From: a bacterium
GTDB lineage: Bacteria > SZUA-79 > Acidulodesulfobacterales > Acidulodesulfobacteraceae
Length of the DNA: 23,906 nt
NCBI GenBank assembly: GCA_021789455.1
Contig: JAJYJN010000011.1
Span: 1-23,906 of the forward strand
Direction: 5' to 3'
Below are positions 7,089 to 15,578 of this stretch, piece by piece. The position numbers and the translations under genes are program-made. A model generated the notes under the pieces. The model saw nothing but the letters and a program-made list of their open reading frames with translations, had not been told where the DNA came from and did no database searches. How positions within the stretch are numbered: position 1 is the first letter of the stretch; each line of letters opens with the position of its first letter.

Positions 7089-7745
7089 TTAAGACTTTTT
7101 AGAATCTTGCTGAGTCGATGCCGCCGAAGTAGCCGCCGCCTGCGCCGCAGTTTCGCTTTCAACAACTTCTGCCGAAGCGGAAACTTCTTCAACCGTAGGT
7201 TCTGCAACCGTAACGATAGCCGCATCTTTTTCGGTTATAATTTCAATTTTGTCGCCCAAATTTAAATCCCCGACATGGATAATATCGCCTATGTTGAGAC
7301 CAGAAACATCGATATTTACCGTGTCTATAATATCTTTTGGATAACCTTTTATGGCTATATGTCTCATTAGCGGTTCAAGAATACCTCCGAGTTTAACTCC
7401 TTCGGGCTTTCCATTAAAATGAATAACGGCTTCTATTTCTATTTTTTCATCCATGGATATTTCATGTAAATCGACATGAATGATGCCGTCGGTTACGGGA
7501 TCCTTCTGAATTTCTTTTATGACGGCCATTTTACCGTTAACGCCGGCTTCGTTGCTCAATATGTTAATGAACGAAGATATAGAATGTTTTGCAAAAGCCT
7601 TAAGAAATTCTTTGTAGTTAATGAGTATGATATGCGATCCTGTTTTTTTTCCGTACAGTACCGCCGGTATCAAACCGTTTTTTCTCAATGCTTTAAGATT
7701 GTTTTCTTTTTTCCTGATTTCAATATTTAAATTAATGATGTCCAA
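7089..7745 (-). CDS. rplY: Ribosomal protein bL25, CTC-type long form
   Basis: A 218-residue bL25 with the 5S rRNA-binding domain at about 1-92 and the CTC-type beta-rich C-terminal domain at about 95-185. After these comes a low-complexity Ala/Ser/Val/Glu tail (about 186-218). It binds 5S rRNA in the large subunit and helps stress tolerance. The start is TTG at 7745: an AAAGGAG ribosome site lies 7 bases upstream and no in-frame ATG precedes conserved sequence, so the non-ATG start is well supported. The gene lies between prs and pth, a standard arrangement. The Ala-rich tail creates spurious GC-richer open frames on both strands at 6980-7265, which I do not call genes. Confidence 0.95.
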   Translation of the reverse strand: MDIINLNIEIRKKENNLKALRKNGLIPAVLYGKKTGSHIILINYKEFLKAFAKHSISSFINILSNEAGVNGKMAVIKEIQKDPVTDGIIHVDLHEISMDEKIEIEAVIHFNGKPEGVKLGGILEPLMRHIAIKGYPKDIIDTVNIDVSGLNIGDIIHVGDLNLGDKIEIITEKDAAIVTVAEPTVEEVSASAEVVESETAAQAAATSAASTQQDSKKS

Positions 7746-7784
7746 TTAAAATCTCCTTTTACGATAAGTTATTTTTTTTATTAT

Positions 7785-8732
7785 TTATATAAACAACGAG
7801 CTTACAGAATCTTCTTCATGAATCCTCTTAACCGCTTCCCCTAGAATATTAGCCGTACTTAATATTTTAAATTTGCCGGATAAATCGTTTCTATGTTTTT
7901 GGTCTATAGTATCCGTTATTATAAGTTCTTTTATGGGAGAATTATTTATCTTTTCTACGGCGCTGCCTGATAAAACGCCGTGGGTAGCCATCGCGATTAT
8001 TTCTTTTGCGCCGTTGTCGGCTAAAGCCGAGGCGCCTTGCGCTATAGTGCCGGCAGTATCGATCATATCGTCCAGCATAATTGCAGTTTTATTTTTTACG
8101 TCTCCTATGACATTCATTATTTCGGCAACGTTTGCCTTTATTCTCCTTTTATCGATTATGGCTAGATTTGCCCCCAAATGTTTAGCAAAAGATCTTGCCC
8201 TTTCGACGGCTCCGGCATCAGGAGAAACTACAACTATATCCGAAGAATCGTAATTCTTGGTCTTTATATAATCCAGAAGAACTGGCGCCGCATACAAATG
8301 GTCGACTGGAATATTAAAAAATCCCTGTATCTGTCCTGCGTGCAGATCCATAGATAAAACCCTGTTCGCCCCTGCGGTCGTTATAATATCGGCTACTAAT
8401 TTTGCGGTAATTGGAACCCTTGAAGCAGTTTTTCTATCCTGTCTTGCATAACCGTAATAAGGAACCACGGCGGTTATCCTATACGCTGAAGCTCTTTTCA
8501 TAGCGTCGATCATAATCAGCAATTCCATCAAATTTCTGTCAACCGGATTTGACGTGGACTGCACAAGAAAAATATCGCACCCTCTTACGTTTTCGTTGAT
8601 ATTTATAAAAGTTTCGCCGTCGCTGAATTTATAAACTTCCGCATCTCCAAGAGACATACTCAGATAAGCAGCCATTTTTTCGGCAAGTTCCTTGTTTGAA
8701 TTTCCGGAAAATAATCTTAGTTTATTTGTCAT
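7785..8732 (-). CDS. prs: Ribose-phosphate pyrophosphokinase (PRPP synthetase)
   Basis: A 315-residue class I PRPP synthetase of standard length, converting ribose 5-phosphate and ATP to PRPP for nucleotide, His, Trp and NAD synthesis. Visible motifs are [15 protein letters not shown] near residues 38-52, the flexible ATP loop around [20 protein letters not shown], and the PRPP-binding loop [12 protein letters not shown]. The gene starts the prs-rplY-pth-ychF unit and lies downstream of tRNA-Gln. The spacer is occupied by a duplicated tRNA-Gln 3' end, so its leader has been altered by that duplication. Only a weak AGAAG precedes ATG 8732. Confidence 0.97.
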   Translation of the reverse strand: MTNKLRLFSGNSNKELAEKMAAYLSMSLGDAEVYKFSDGETFININENVRGCDIFLVQSTSNPVDRNLMELLIMIDAMKRASAYRITAVVPYYGYARQDRKTASRVPITAKLVADIITTAGANRVLSMDLHAGQIQGFFNIPVDHLYAAPVLLDYIKTKNYDSSDIVVVSPDAGAVERARSFAKHLGANLAIIDKRRIKANVAEIMNVIGDVKNKTAIMLDDMIDTAGTIAQGASALADNGAKEIIAMATHGVLSGSAVEKINNSPIKELIITDTIDQKHRNDLSGKFKILSTANILGEAVKRIHEEDSVSSLFI

Positions 8733-8737
8733 TTTTA

Positions 8738-8788
8738 ATTTAACTTCTATCTTTTCTATTTCTATTCTGCCGGCTGGGGCGGGAGGAT
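8738..8788. repeat. 51-bp direct repeat, copy 1 (tRNA-Gln 3' end plus downstream flank)
   Basis: This segment matches 8830-8880 at 50 of 51 positions, an exact 92-base offset. It contains, on the minus strand, the T-arm end and acceptor of tRNA-Gln plus 33 bases of downstream flank. The only mismatch (C8771 versus T8863) changes the encoded CCA to CCG in this copy. The copy lies between tRNA-Gln and prs. Confidence 0.9.
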
Positions 8789-8811
8789 GACTCCCTTCGG
8801 TCGTGATCCCA
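8771..8811 (-). repeat. tRNA-Gln 3' remnant joined to a CCGAAGG-centred sequence
   Basis: On the minus strand the remnant ATCCTCCCGCCCCAGCC (8788-8772) follows a 23-base segment (8811-8789) beginning TGGGATCACGACCGAAGG. It replaces the T loop and everything 5' of it. The CCGAAGG core (8800-8794) and the TCATCC junction match those in the tRNA-Ser remnant at 692-708. It cannot fold as a tRNA. Confidence 0.75.
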
Positions 8812-8829
8812 TACTCAACATTATAATTT

Positions 8830-8880
8830 ATTTAACTTCTATCTTTTCTATTTCTATTCTGCTGGCTGGGGCGGGAGGAT
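8830..8880. repeat. 51-bp direct repeat, copy 2 (overlaps intact tRNA-Gln 3' end)
   Basis: This is the parental copy of the pair: its right part (8863-8880) is the CCA, acceptor and T-arm of the intact tRNA-Gln, and its left part is the tRNA's natural downstream flank. It matches 8738-8788 with a single mismatch. Confidence 0.9.
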
Positions 8881-8937
8881 TCGAACCTCCGAATGCAGGA
8901 ATCAAAATCCTGTGACTTGCCGCTTGTCGACACCCCA
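8863..8937 (-). tRNA. tRNA-Gln (anticodon UUG), CCA encoded
   Basis: On the minus strand the 5' acceptor strand TGGGGTG (8937-8931) pairs with CGCCCCA (8873-8867), followed by G and an encoded CCA (8865-8863). The anticodon arm CAGGA/TTTTGAT/TCCTG carries TTG at 8905-8903. The T arm is GGAGG-TTCGAAT-CCTCC. The gene is intact and sits between spoVG and prs, a conserved location in several Deltaproteobacteria. Confidence 0.95.
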
Positions 8938-8953
8938 AATTAAAATATAAAAA

Positions 8954-8975
8954 TTCACAACTTATAAGTTGTGAA
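8954..8975 (-). terminator. Palindrome with T-tract downstream of spoVG
   Basis: TTCACAACTTATAAGTTGTGAA is a perfect 22-base palindrome 14 bases after the spoVG stop. On the minus strand it runs straight into TTTTTATATTTTA, the layout of an intrinsic terminator. It would separate the nuo-ispE-spoVG transcript from tRNA-Gln/prs. A regulatory operator is the alternative because the symmetry is perfect and the stem is AT-rich. Confidence 0.55.
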
Positions 8976-8989
8976 CCGAAAATCACGAA

Positions 8990-9253
8990 CTATTCCTGAT
9001 TGCTTACCGCGGTTTCATAAGACGCGAGCACCGCCGTCTCTATCATATCTCTTGTTTCGTTGTTAAGAGGATGCGCCGTGTCTTTGAATGTGCCGTCTTT
9101 TCTTTTTTTGCTTGGCATAGCGACAAATAAACCGTCCTTTCCGTTAATAATTTTAAGGTCCCTTACTACGAAACAATTATCGAACGTAATCGTAACATAG
9201 GCTTTTAATTTTTCTTCATTAACAGGAAAAACATTAACTTCTGTAACTTGCAT
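8990..9253 (-). CDS. spoVG: SpoVG family RNA/DNA-binding regulator
   Basis: An 87-residue SpoVG of normal family length. MQVTEVNVFPVNEEKLKAYV, the central FVVRDLKIINGKDGLFVAMP and KDTAHPLNNETRDMI are diagnostic. SpoVG proteins bind nucleic acids and act as site-specific regulators in Firmicutes, Spirochaetes and some Deltaproteobacteria, including non-sporulating species. It has a clear GGAGG ribosome site 7 bases before ATG 9253. It follows ispE after 37 bases and is followed by a palindrome with a T-tract. Its presence does not by itself indicate sporulation. Confidence 0.96.
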   Translation of the reverse strand: MQVTEVNVFPVNEEKLKAYVTITFDNCFVVRDLKIINGKDGLFVAMPSKKRKDGTFKDTAHPLNNETRDMIETAVLASYETAVSNQE

Positions 9254-9290
9254 AAAAATCCCTCCAAAATGAAATCGGTTGAGTAATAGT

Positions 9291-10184
9291 TTATAAAGTT
9301 TCCGTCAAAAAAATCAAATGCACTATGTTGTTAAAATTAAACGATTTTATTTTACTTATGTATTCTTTAGCACTATGCTCCGAAGTAAAAGCCCCAAACA
9401 CGGCAGAGCCGCTGCCTGACAAAAGAGAAATTTCCGCTCCGTTTAAAATCATAGATTCTTTAATTTCTTTTATAACCTTATAATTTGCAAATATAACGTT
9501 TTCGAAATCGTTTTTTAATTTTAATTCTTTAAAGCCTAAGTATTGAATATTATAATAATTTGACTTATTTGTCAACAAAAAATCGTCGTAATCGTCATAT
9601 GCTTTTTTTGTGCTTATTCCGAAATCGGGTATTACTAAAACTATATAGTACTTCATAAGAGCGCTTGATTCAATTTCTTCTATTTTTTCGCCGAAACCGG
9701 ATACTACTGCATCTTTCTCGGTCAGAAAAAAGGGGACGTCCGATCCGATTTTTAAAGCTATTTTCGTTAATTCTAATTTATCTAAATGGTTGCCGTAAAT
9801 TTCATTTAATTTTAATAAAAGTCCTGCTCCGTCGCTTGAGCCGCCGCCTAAGCCGGCGTTAAAAGGAATATTTTTTTCTATTAATATATCTATTCCTTTA
9901 TTTCTTACGTTTAGCGTATTAAAAAAAAGCTTGGCAGTTTTTATAGTTATGTTACCCTCGTTGGAGAGCGATTGAAGTTCGCGTTCCGAAATTTTGTTTT
10001 TTAAATTTGAGCCTGCAACCGTTTTAATATTATACTGTCCGTCCGTTAAATTAAACGTTATCTTATCTTTAACGTTAATTTTTCTCATAAGAGAAACTAT
10101 TTTATGAAGTCCGCATGATTCTTTTTTACCGATATTTAAAGAAAAGTTAACCTTGGCGGGAGCGAAATAAACTATATCTTTCAT
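9291..10184 (-). CDS. ispE: 4-diphosphocytidyl-2-C-methyl-D-erythritol kinase
   Basis: A 297-residue GHMP kinase acting in the MEP isoprenoid pathway: it phosphorylates CDP-methylerythritol at the 2-hydroxyl. The conserved start FAPAKVNFSLNIG supplies Lys11. The ATP-binding loop reads PFNAGLGGGSSDGAG, IGSDVPFFL holds the catalytic-type aspartate, and the C-terminal GHMP motif is LLSGSGSAVFGAF. It overlaps nuoN by 4 bases (ATGA), so it is translationally coupled to the end of the complex I operon, while spoVG follows downstream. Linkage to spoVG, tRNA-Gln and prs is a conserved order; the fusion to nuo is the unusual part. Confidence 0.96.
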   Translation of the reverse strand: MKDIVYFAPAKVNFSLNIGKKESCGLHKIVSLMRKINVKDKITFNLTDGQYNIKTVAGSNLKNKISERELQSLSNEGNITIKTAKLFFNTLNVRNKGIDILIEKNIPFNAGLGGGSSDGAGLLLKLNEIYGNHLDKLELTKIALKIGSDVPFFLTEKDAVVSGFGEKIEEIESSALMKYYIVLVIPDFGISTKKAYDDYDDFLLTNKSNYYNIQYLGFKELKLKNDFENVIFANYKVIKEIKESMILNGAEISLLSGSGSAVFGAFTSEHSAKEYISKIKSFNFNNIVHLIFLTETL

Positions 10185-11734
10185 AAAGAAGCTAAAGAAG
10201 CAGCAGAATAATTGGCGAAATTAATAAATATTTGAGGATAAACACCCATTATAAGCGTAAAAAACAGGCATATTATTATGGCCAGCATTATTCCTTCACT
10301 TATATTTCCGTTAACTATTCCGTAATTTTTACCTTCAGCCTCTATACATGAAACGGCAGAATCTTCCTTATCGGGCATATACATTTTAACTATTATCTTG
10401 ATATAGTAATATGCCGCAAAAGCACTGTTAAGCAAAGCGATAAAAACTAACCAATAATAGCCGGATTTTACGGCAGCCGAAAATACGTAAAATTTTCCCA
10501 TAAATCCCGAAGTAACCGGTATTCCCGCAAGAGACAGCATAAAGAAAGCCATAGCCGCCGAAATAAAGGGATATTTATATCCTATACCGGTATATTTTTT
10601 TATATCCAAAGAAACAATATCGGAATTTTCAAATATTATAACTACCGCAAAAGCTCCCGCCGTCATAAAAACATATGCAAAAAGATAAAAAAGCGTGCCG
10701 GAATAACCGTAAAATCCGCCGCCTATTATTCCTATAAGTATGTAGCCTGCCTGAGCTATCGAAGAATATGCTAAAAGTCTTTTAATGTTTGAAGATAAAA
10801 TAGCCGCTATATTTCCAAAAGTCATCGACAAAACGGCAAGGATCCAGAGAATATCGTTGAAATTGATAACGTTAAAATTATAAATGAGCAGATAAATTCT
10901 TAAAAATATTGCAAAAGCAGCTACTTTTATTCCGGTTGCCATAAAAGAAGTTATCGGAGTAGGTGCGCCGTCGTATGCGTCCGGGGTCCAAGCGTGAAAA
11001 GGAAATAAAGACATCTTAAAGGCTAATCCTACAGTAAAAAGTAAAAGTCCGACGGAAAGATATTCGCCCATACCGCTTAAAATAGAAGTACTGCCGTTTT
11101 TACCGTAGGAAATGTTTTCCAAATAGGAATGTATTAAACTTAAGTTCAGGTGTCCGACTGCAGCGTAAATAAATACAGACCCGAAAATTAAAAAAGCGGA
11201 TGCAAAAGTTCCCAGTATAAGATATTTAAGCGCAGCTTCCGTACTGCGCGTGTTTCCTCTTATATATCCGGTAAGTATATATGCGCAAATAGACATAAAT
11301 TCTAAAGATATAAAGACCATTATCAAATTATTGGATGACACCAAAAACATCATCGCCGATATTCCAAAAAGAATTATACTGTAATATTCAGGATAAGGGA
11401 CATCGAAATTTTCTATATAATCTTTAGAAACAAGGACGGTTAAAAAACCAGACAACAAAATAGCAATAAATAAAAATACGTCATAGCCGTTAAATACTAC
11501 CGACCCGTAAAATCCCGTCAAATTTCTTCCCGACAGCATAGCGACGTATAAAATTGAAAACGCTATGCCGATTAAAGACAGATAATACGAATTTTTGCTT
11601 TTTGCTATTTTTTCAAAAAACGTTAAAAATAGTACTATAAAAGCAAATAGTATTATTACCGCTTCCGGTATAATGCTTATCATGCTTTTTTCCAAAGAAT
11701 TTAATCCGTATATTGCAGGCATAATATTATGCAT
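10181..11734 (-). CDS. nuoN: NADH-quinone oxidoreductase subunit N (complex I)
   Basis: A 517-residue, roughly 14-span antiporter-like subunit of the proton-pumping membrane arm. The conserved block PFHAWTPDAYDGAPTPI (TM7-8 region) and the half-channel lysines in hydrophobic context (for example FKMSLFPFHAW) identify NuoN rather than NuoM/L. The start ATG at 11734 overlaps the nuoM stop by 8 bases; an internal ATG at codon 5 is possible. The stop overlaps the start of ispE. It is somewhat longer than E. coli NuoN (485) but within the range for this family. Confidence 0.96.
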   Translation of the reverse strand: MHNIMPAIYGLNSLEKSMISIIPEAVIILFAFIVLFLTFFEKIAKSKNSYYLSLIGIAFSILYVAMLSGRNLTGFYGSVVFNGYDVFLFIAILLSGFLTVLVSKDYIENFDVPYPEYYSIILFGISAMMFLVSSNNLIMVFISLEFMSICAYILTGYIRGNTRSTEAALKYLILGTFASAFLIFGSVFIYAAVGHLNLSLIHSYLENISYGKNGSTSILSGMGEYLSVGLLLFTVGLAFKMSLFPFHAWTPDAYDGAPTPITSFMATGIKVAAFAIFLRIYLLIYNFNVINFNDILWILAVLSMTFGNIAAILSSNIKRLLAYSSIAQAGYILIGIIGGGFYGYSGTLFYLFAYVFMTAGAFAVVIIFENSDIVSLDIKKYTGIGYKYPFISAAMAFFMLSLAGIPVTSGFMGKFYVFSAAVKSGYYWLVFIALLNSAFAAYYYIKIIVKMYMPDKEDSAVSCIEAEGKNYGIVNGNISEGIMLAIIICLFFTLIMGVYPQIFINFANYSAASLASL

Positions 11735-13286
11735 TGGATAACCCCGTCTTTATTTTTATGGCATTATATAAAATCTTGTGATGATTCAGCATAGTTAAAA
11801 AATGTAAAACCGAAGGGCCTATTCTGTCTAAAAAAGGTGCAGGATAAAATCCCATTAAAAACATCAATATTATTAAAGGCAATACGGTTATAATTTCTCT
11901 CAGGTTCATATCGTCGAAAAACTCGAGATGATGGTCATACGGCGCGGTTTGATCATGCGGATCCTGAAACATAACCCTCTGGAACATCCATAATAAATAA
12001 ACCGCCGCAAAAATAATACCGCTGGTTCCAATAATCGTCAACACAGGATAAGAGCGGAACGAACCTATTAAAATTAAAAATTCGCCTATAAAACCGTTTA
12101 AACCAGGCAGTCCGACTGAGGCCAGCACGGAAGTTAAGAATAAAACGGTTAAAATAGGAGCTTTTTTCGCTATTCCTCCTAAATCTTTAATCTGCCTCGT
12201 ATGCATCCTTTCATAAATCATACCTACAAAAAGAAATAACGCTCCGGTATCTACTCCATGATTTAATAGCTGATAAACCGCTCCGTTTATGCTTACGGCG
12301 GTCAATGCAAACAATCCCACCATTATGAAGCCCATATGCGAAACGCTGGAAAATGCGACCAATCTTTTAAGGTCTTTTTGAACGATAGAAACAAATGCGC
12401 CGTATAAAATTCCTATAACGCCTATTATCACTAAATACGGAGCTAAAATTAGCGCTGCATTCGGAAGTAAAGGTATTGCAAACCTAAAAAATCCGTAAAT
12501 TCCGAACTTCAATAAAACGCCGGCAAGTATAACGCTGCCTGCGGTAGGGGCTTCGGTATGCGCATCGGGCAGCCACGTGTGAAACGGAAAAATGGGGACT
12601 TTAATCGCAAACCCAAGAAATAAGGCTATAAACAGCAATATCTGCAAGCCTACCGGAATATTGGTATTATACAACTTAATTAAATTGAACGTAAAATTGC
12701 CCGTCTGTTGATAATGTATTATAAATATATAAATTATGCCGAATAACATTACTAAAGAGCCGGCAAGGGTATAAAGAAAAAACTTTACCGCAGAATATAT
12801 TCTTTTTCCGGTACCCCACATTCCTATTATAAAATACATAGGTATTAGCATAAATTCCCAGAAAACGTAAAACAGCAGAACGTCCAACGCAGCAAAAGTA
12901 CCTAACATAAATGTTTCCAGCAGAAGCATCAAAATAACGAATTCTTTAACATGGTCTTTTATGTACCTGTAACTTGACAACAAAGATACGAACGTTAGCA
13001 AAGTCGTTAAAAGAATTAAAAAAAGACTTACGCCGTCGATACCCAAAAAATAAGATGCGCCGAACGACGGTATCCAGTTAAATTTTTCTATGAATTGAAA
13101 CTTATACGTATCAGGCTTAAAATAGATAAATAGATAATATGAAGCTATAAACTCTGCGAGCGACAAAAACGTCGCAAGGTTTCTCAAAAGCCCTTCATTT
13201 TTCTTATTTATAGGCAGCAATATCAATACGGCGACGGTTGGAAAAAAAATCAGTATAGTTAAAATGTATTTCATAAAAAAAGCCAT
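11727..13286 (-). CDS. nuoM: NADH-quinone oxidoreductase subunit M (complex I)
   Basis: A 519-residue, about 14-span antiporter-like subunit. The conserved FPFHTWLPDAHTEAPTAGSV, the preceding lysine in GFAIKVPIFPF, and the glutamate in FVFWEFMLIPMYF are the expected proton-channel residues. The start ATG 13286 has an AAGGATA ribosome site. It sits 61 bases after nuoL and overlaps nuoN. The C-terminal segment lies in the cytoplasm-facing end, near the nuoN junction. Nothing suggests loss of function. Confidence 0.97.
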   Translation of the reverse strand: MAFFMKYILTILIFFPTVAVLILLPINKKNEGLLRNLATFLSLAEFIASYYLFIYFKPDTYKFQFIEKFNWIPSFGASYFLGIDGVSLFLILLTTLLTFVSLLSSYRYIKDHVKEFVILMLLLETFMLGTFAALDVLLFYVFWEFMLIPMYFIIGMWGTGKRIYSAVKFFLYTLAGSLVMLFGIIYIFIIHYQQTGNFTFNLIKLYNTNIPVGLQILLFIALFLGFAIKVPIFPFHTWLPDAHTEAPTAGSVILAGVLLKFGIYGFFRFAIPLLPNAALILAPYLVIIGVIGILYGAFVSIVQKDLKRLVAFSSVSHMGFIMVGLFALTAVSINGAVYQLLNHGVDTGALFLFVGMIYERMHTRQIKDLGGIAKKAPILTVLFLTSVLASVGLPGLNGFIGEFLILIGSFRSYPVLTIIGTSGIIFAAVYLLWMFQRVMFQDPHDQTAPYDHHLEFFDDMNLREIITVLPLIILMFLMGFYPAPFLDRIGPSVLHFLTMLNHHKILYNAIKIKTGLSNA

Positions 13287-13347
13287 TTTTAATATCCTTT
13301 ATAGTTTATATGTTATCCTTACCGCGTTAATTTTATATATATTGTCG

Positions 13348-15231
13348 TTACCTGATAAAATAATAAAAAAGAACTGCCGCAACGCCTATAGAAAGCGTCA
13401 AAATATAGCTCATCAGCATACCGTTTTGAATTTTTCTAGCTTTAACCGAAAAATTACCGAATGCTCCGGCAATCCCGTTAACTGCGCCGTCTATTATCTT
13501 AATATCCACGATTTTCCAGAGAAAATCAAAAAAAACAAGCATTGGTTTGACGATTAGAAAATCATATATTTCGTCTATATAAACCTTATTATAAGAAAGT
13601 TCATAAACCGGTTTAAACATATTCTTGATTTTTTCGGGATCTACAGCCTTTTTAATATACAATAAATATGCTATATATATTCCGATTAAACCCGCAGCCA
13701 CGGAAATAGAACTAAGTGCGTACCAAGGCATATTATTTACTATAGGCGCAAAATTTTTAGCATTCAGAAAATCAACATGCAAAAATTTATAAAATACAGA
13801 ATGATTTAAGGGCGGTATTCCCAGAAAACCAATAGTAGAAGCAAAAACAGCCATTATTATCATAGGAATCGTCATAATTTTCGGAGACTCATGCACATGT
13901 AAACCCTTATCTACTTTAGACTCTCCAAAAAAAGCTAAAAATATCAGCCTGAAAATATAAAATGCCGTCATTAATGCCGTTATCTCTCCTACAGCCCATG
14001 CAAAATAATAACCCTTATTATAAACATCCGCCAATATAGCATCTTTAGAAAAAAAACCGGAAAACGGAGGTATACCCGACAGCGCTAGACCGCCTACTAT
14101 GAAAGTTATCGCGGTAGTTTTCATTTTCGAGTATAATCCGCCCATTTTTCTTAAATCCAATTCTCCCGAAAGTCCGTGCATTACGCTGCCCGCCGTTAAA
14201 AAAAGCAGTCCTTTAAAAATAGCGTGGGATATAAGATGAAACATGCCTGCCGTATATGAACCTATGCCTACCGCCATAAACATATAACCCAGCTGACTGA
14301 CAGTAGAATATGCAACTATTCTTTTTATATCATACTGGGTAAGAGCTATAAACGCCGCAAAAAATGCAGTGAACGTTCCTACTATGAGAACGACTTCAGA
14401 GGCCGTAGGCGAATATGAAAACAGCACGTGAAATCTTGCTATCATATATACTCCTGCTGTGACCATTGTTGCTGCATGTATCAACGCGCTGACGGGAGTA
14501 GGACCTTCCATAGCGTCCGGCAGCCATACATGCAAAGGGAACTGTGCCGATTTTCCTACAGCTCCTGCAAATAACAGAAGCGCTATAACGGTTACGGTCA
14601 GCGTCGGCATTGTAGGCACCATAGCAAATATTTTTTCGTAATTAAGAGTTTTAGTCGTCATAAATAAAAGGAATATTCCCGTTGCAAACCCAAAATCCCC
14701 GACTCTGTTTACTATAAATGCTTTTTTGCCTGCATCCGAGGCAGACTTTTTTTCATACCAGAAGCCAATAAGTATATAGGAGCAAAATCCGACCGCTTCC
14801 CAAAATACGTATAGTAAAAGCACGTTATTAGACATAACCAGCATTATCATAGAAAACACAAACAAATTTAAAAAAGAAAAATATCTCGAAAAACCTTTAT
14901 CGTCCTGCATATATCCTATAGAGTATATATGAACAAGAGTACTTACCCCGGTAACCATCACTAGCATAATTACGGAAAGCCTGTCTATAACTGCAGAAAC
15001 TCCAACTTTTAAAGTTCCTGCATGTACCCATGGATAAAGAGTATCGGTAAAGCCGTGAGAATATGCGACTATAAAAAACAAAATAACTGACAAAATAAAG
15101 GATATTCCAATGAAAGCGCTGGCTAAATATCCTGAAAGCCCTTTAATATATCTTCCGAACAAACCCCATAACAGAAACCCCGCAAGCGGAAATAACGGAA
15201 TGAGCCAAGTAATAGATGTTTTAAAATCCAT
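13348..15231 (-). CDS. nuoL: NADH-quinone oxidoreductase subunit L (complex I)
   Basis: A 627-residue subunit with the antiporter core plus the long C-terminal lateral helix (HL) and final anchor span expected of NuoL. Conserved residues include the FPLHVWLPDAMEGPTPVSALI block and the LYVFWEAVGFCSYILIGFWY channel glutamate segment. It is the most distal pump of the membrane arm. A ribosome site AAAAGG precedes ATG 15231. It follows nuoK by 20 bases. Length and order are standard. Confidence 0.97.
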   Translation of the reverse strand: MDFKTSITWLIPLFPLAGFLLWGLFGRYIKGLSGYLASAFIGISFILSVILFFIVAYSHGFTDTLYPWVHAGTLKVGVSAVIDRLSVIMLVMVTGVSTLVHIYSIGYMQDDKGFSRYFSFLNLFVFSMIMLVMSNNVLLLYVFWEAVGFCSYILIGFWYEKKSASDAGKKAFIVNRVGDFGFATGIFLLFMTTKTLNYEKIFAMVPTMPTLTVTVIALLLFAGAVGKSAQFPLHVWLPDAMEGPTPVSALIHAATMVTAGVYMIARFHVLFSYSPTASEVVLIVGTFTAFFAAFIALTQYDIKRIVAYSTVSQLGYMFMAVGIGSYTAGMFHLISHAIFKGLLFLTAGSVMHGLSGELDLRKMGGLYSKMKTTAITFIVGGLALSGIPPFSGFFSKDAILADVYNKGYYFAWAVGEITALMTAFYIFRLIFLAFFGESKVDKGLHVHESPKIMTIPMIIMAVFASTIGFLGIPPLNHSVFYKFLHVDFLNAKNFAPIVNNMPWYALSSISVAAGLIGIYIAYLLYIKKAVDPEKIKNMFKPVYELSYNKVYIDEIYDFLIVKPMLVFFDFLWKIVDIKIIDGAVNGIAGAFGNFSVKARKIQNGMLMSYILTLSIGVAAVLFYYFIR

Positions 15232-15251
15232 TTTATTAACTACCTTTTATA

Positions 15252-15545
15252 TTAATTTTTTAATTCGTTTGCTTTATCCATGTCCACAGTTCCTTTTTCC
15301 CTGTAAAAAGCAACTATAATACCCAGGGCTACTGCAGCTTCGGCAGCCGCTACCACCATTACGAAAATGACGAATACGTCGCCGGAAATAAGATTTAAAC
15401 GGTTAGATACCGCTACGAAGCCGAGATTTGCGGCATTAAACATCAATTCTAAACTCATAAAAACAATTATTAAATTTTTCCGCATAAGAACGCCGAGAGC
15501 GCCGATACAAAAAATTATTCCAGCTACTATCAAATAGTTATTCAT
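15252..15545 (-). CDS. nuoK: NADH-quinone oxidoreductase subunit K (complex I)
   Basis: A 97-residue, three-span protein of normal size. The two proton-pathway glutamates are present in MSLELMFNAANL and AAAEAAVALGI. The start ATG 15545 has an AAGGTGAT ribosome site. It is followed by nuoL in the same direction. The short C-terminal tail is slightly charged. Confidence 0.97.
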   Translation of the reverse strand: MNNYLIVAGIIFCIGALGVLMRKNLIIVFMSLELMFNAANLGFVAVSNRLNLISGDVFVIFVMVVAAAEAAVALGIIVAFYREKGTVDMDKANELKN

Positions 15546-15578
15546 AAATTTATCACCTTATTTACCGCCGTTCTTTTA

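Noticed and set aside
6980..7265. Arginine/leucine-rich open frames on both strands over the end of rplY and start of pth
   Set aside because: They are out-of-frame shadows of the Ala-rich repeat tail of bL25; no ribosome site, low-complexity composition and full overlap with well-conserved genes.
8820..8848. Promoter for prs (TATAAT on minus at 8825-8820)
   Set aside because: The hexamer is good, but the -35 position reads GAAAAG and no extended -10 is present; in such AT-rich DNA this match is weak.
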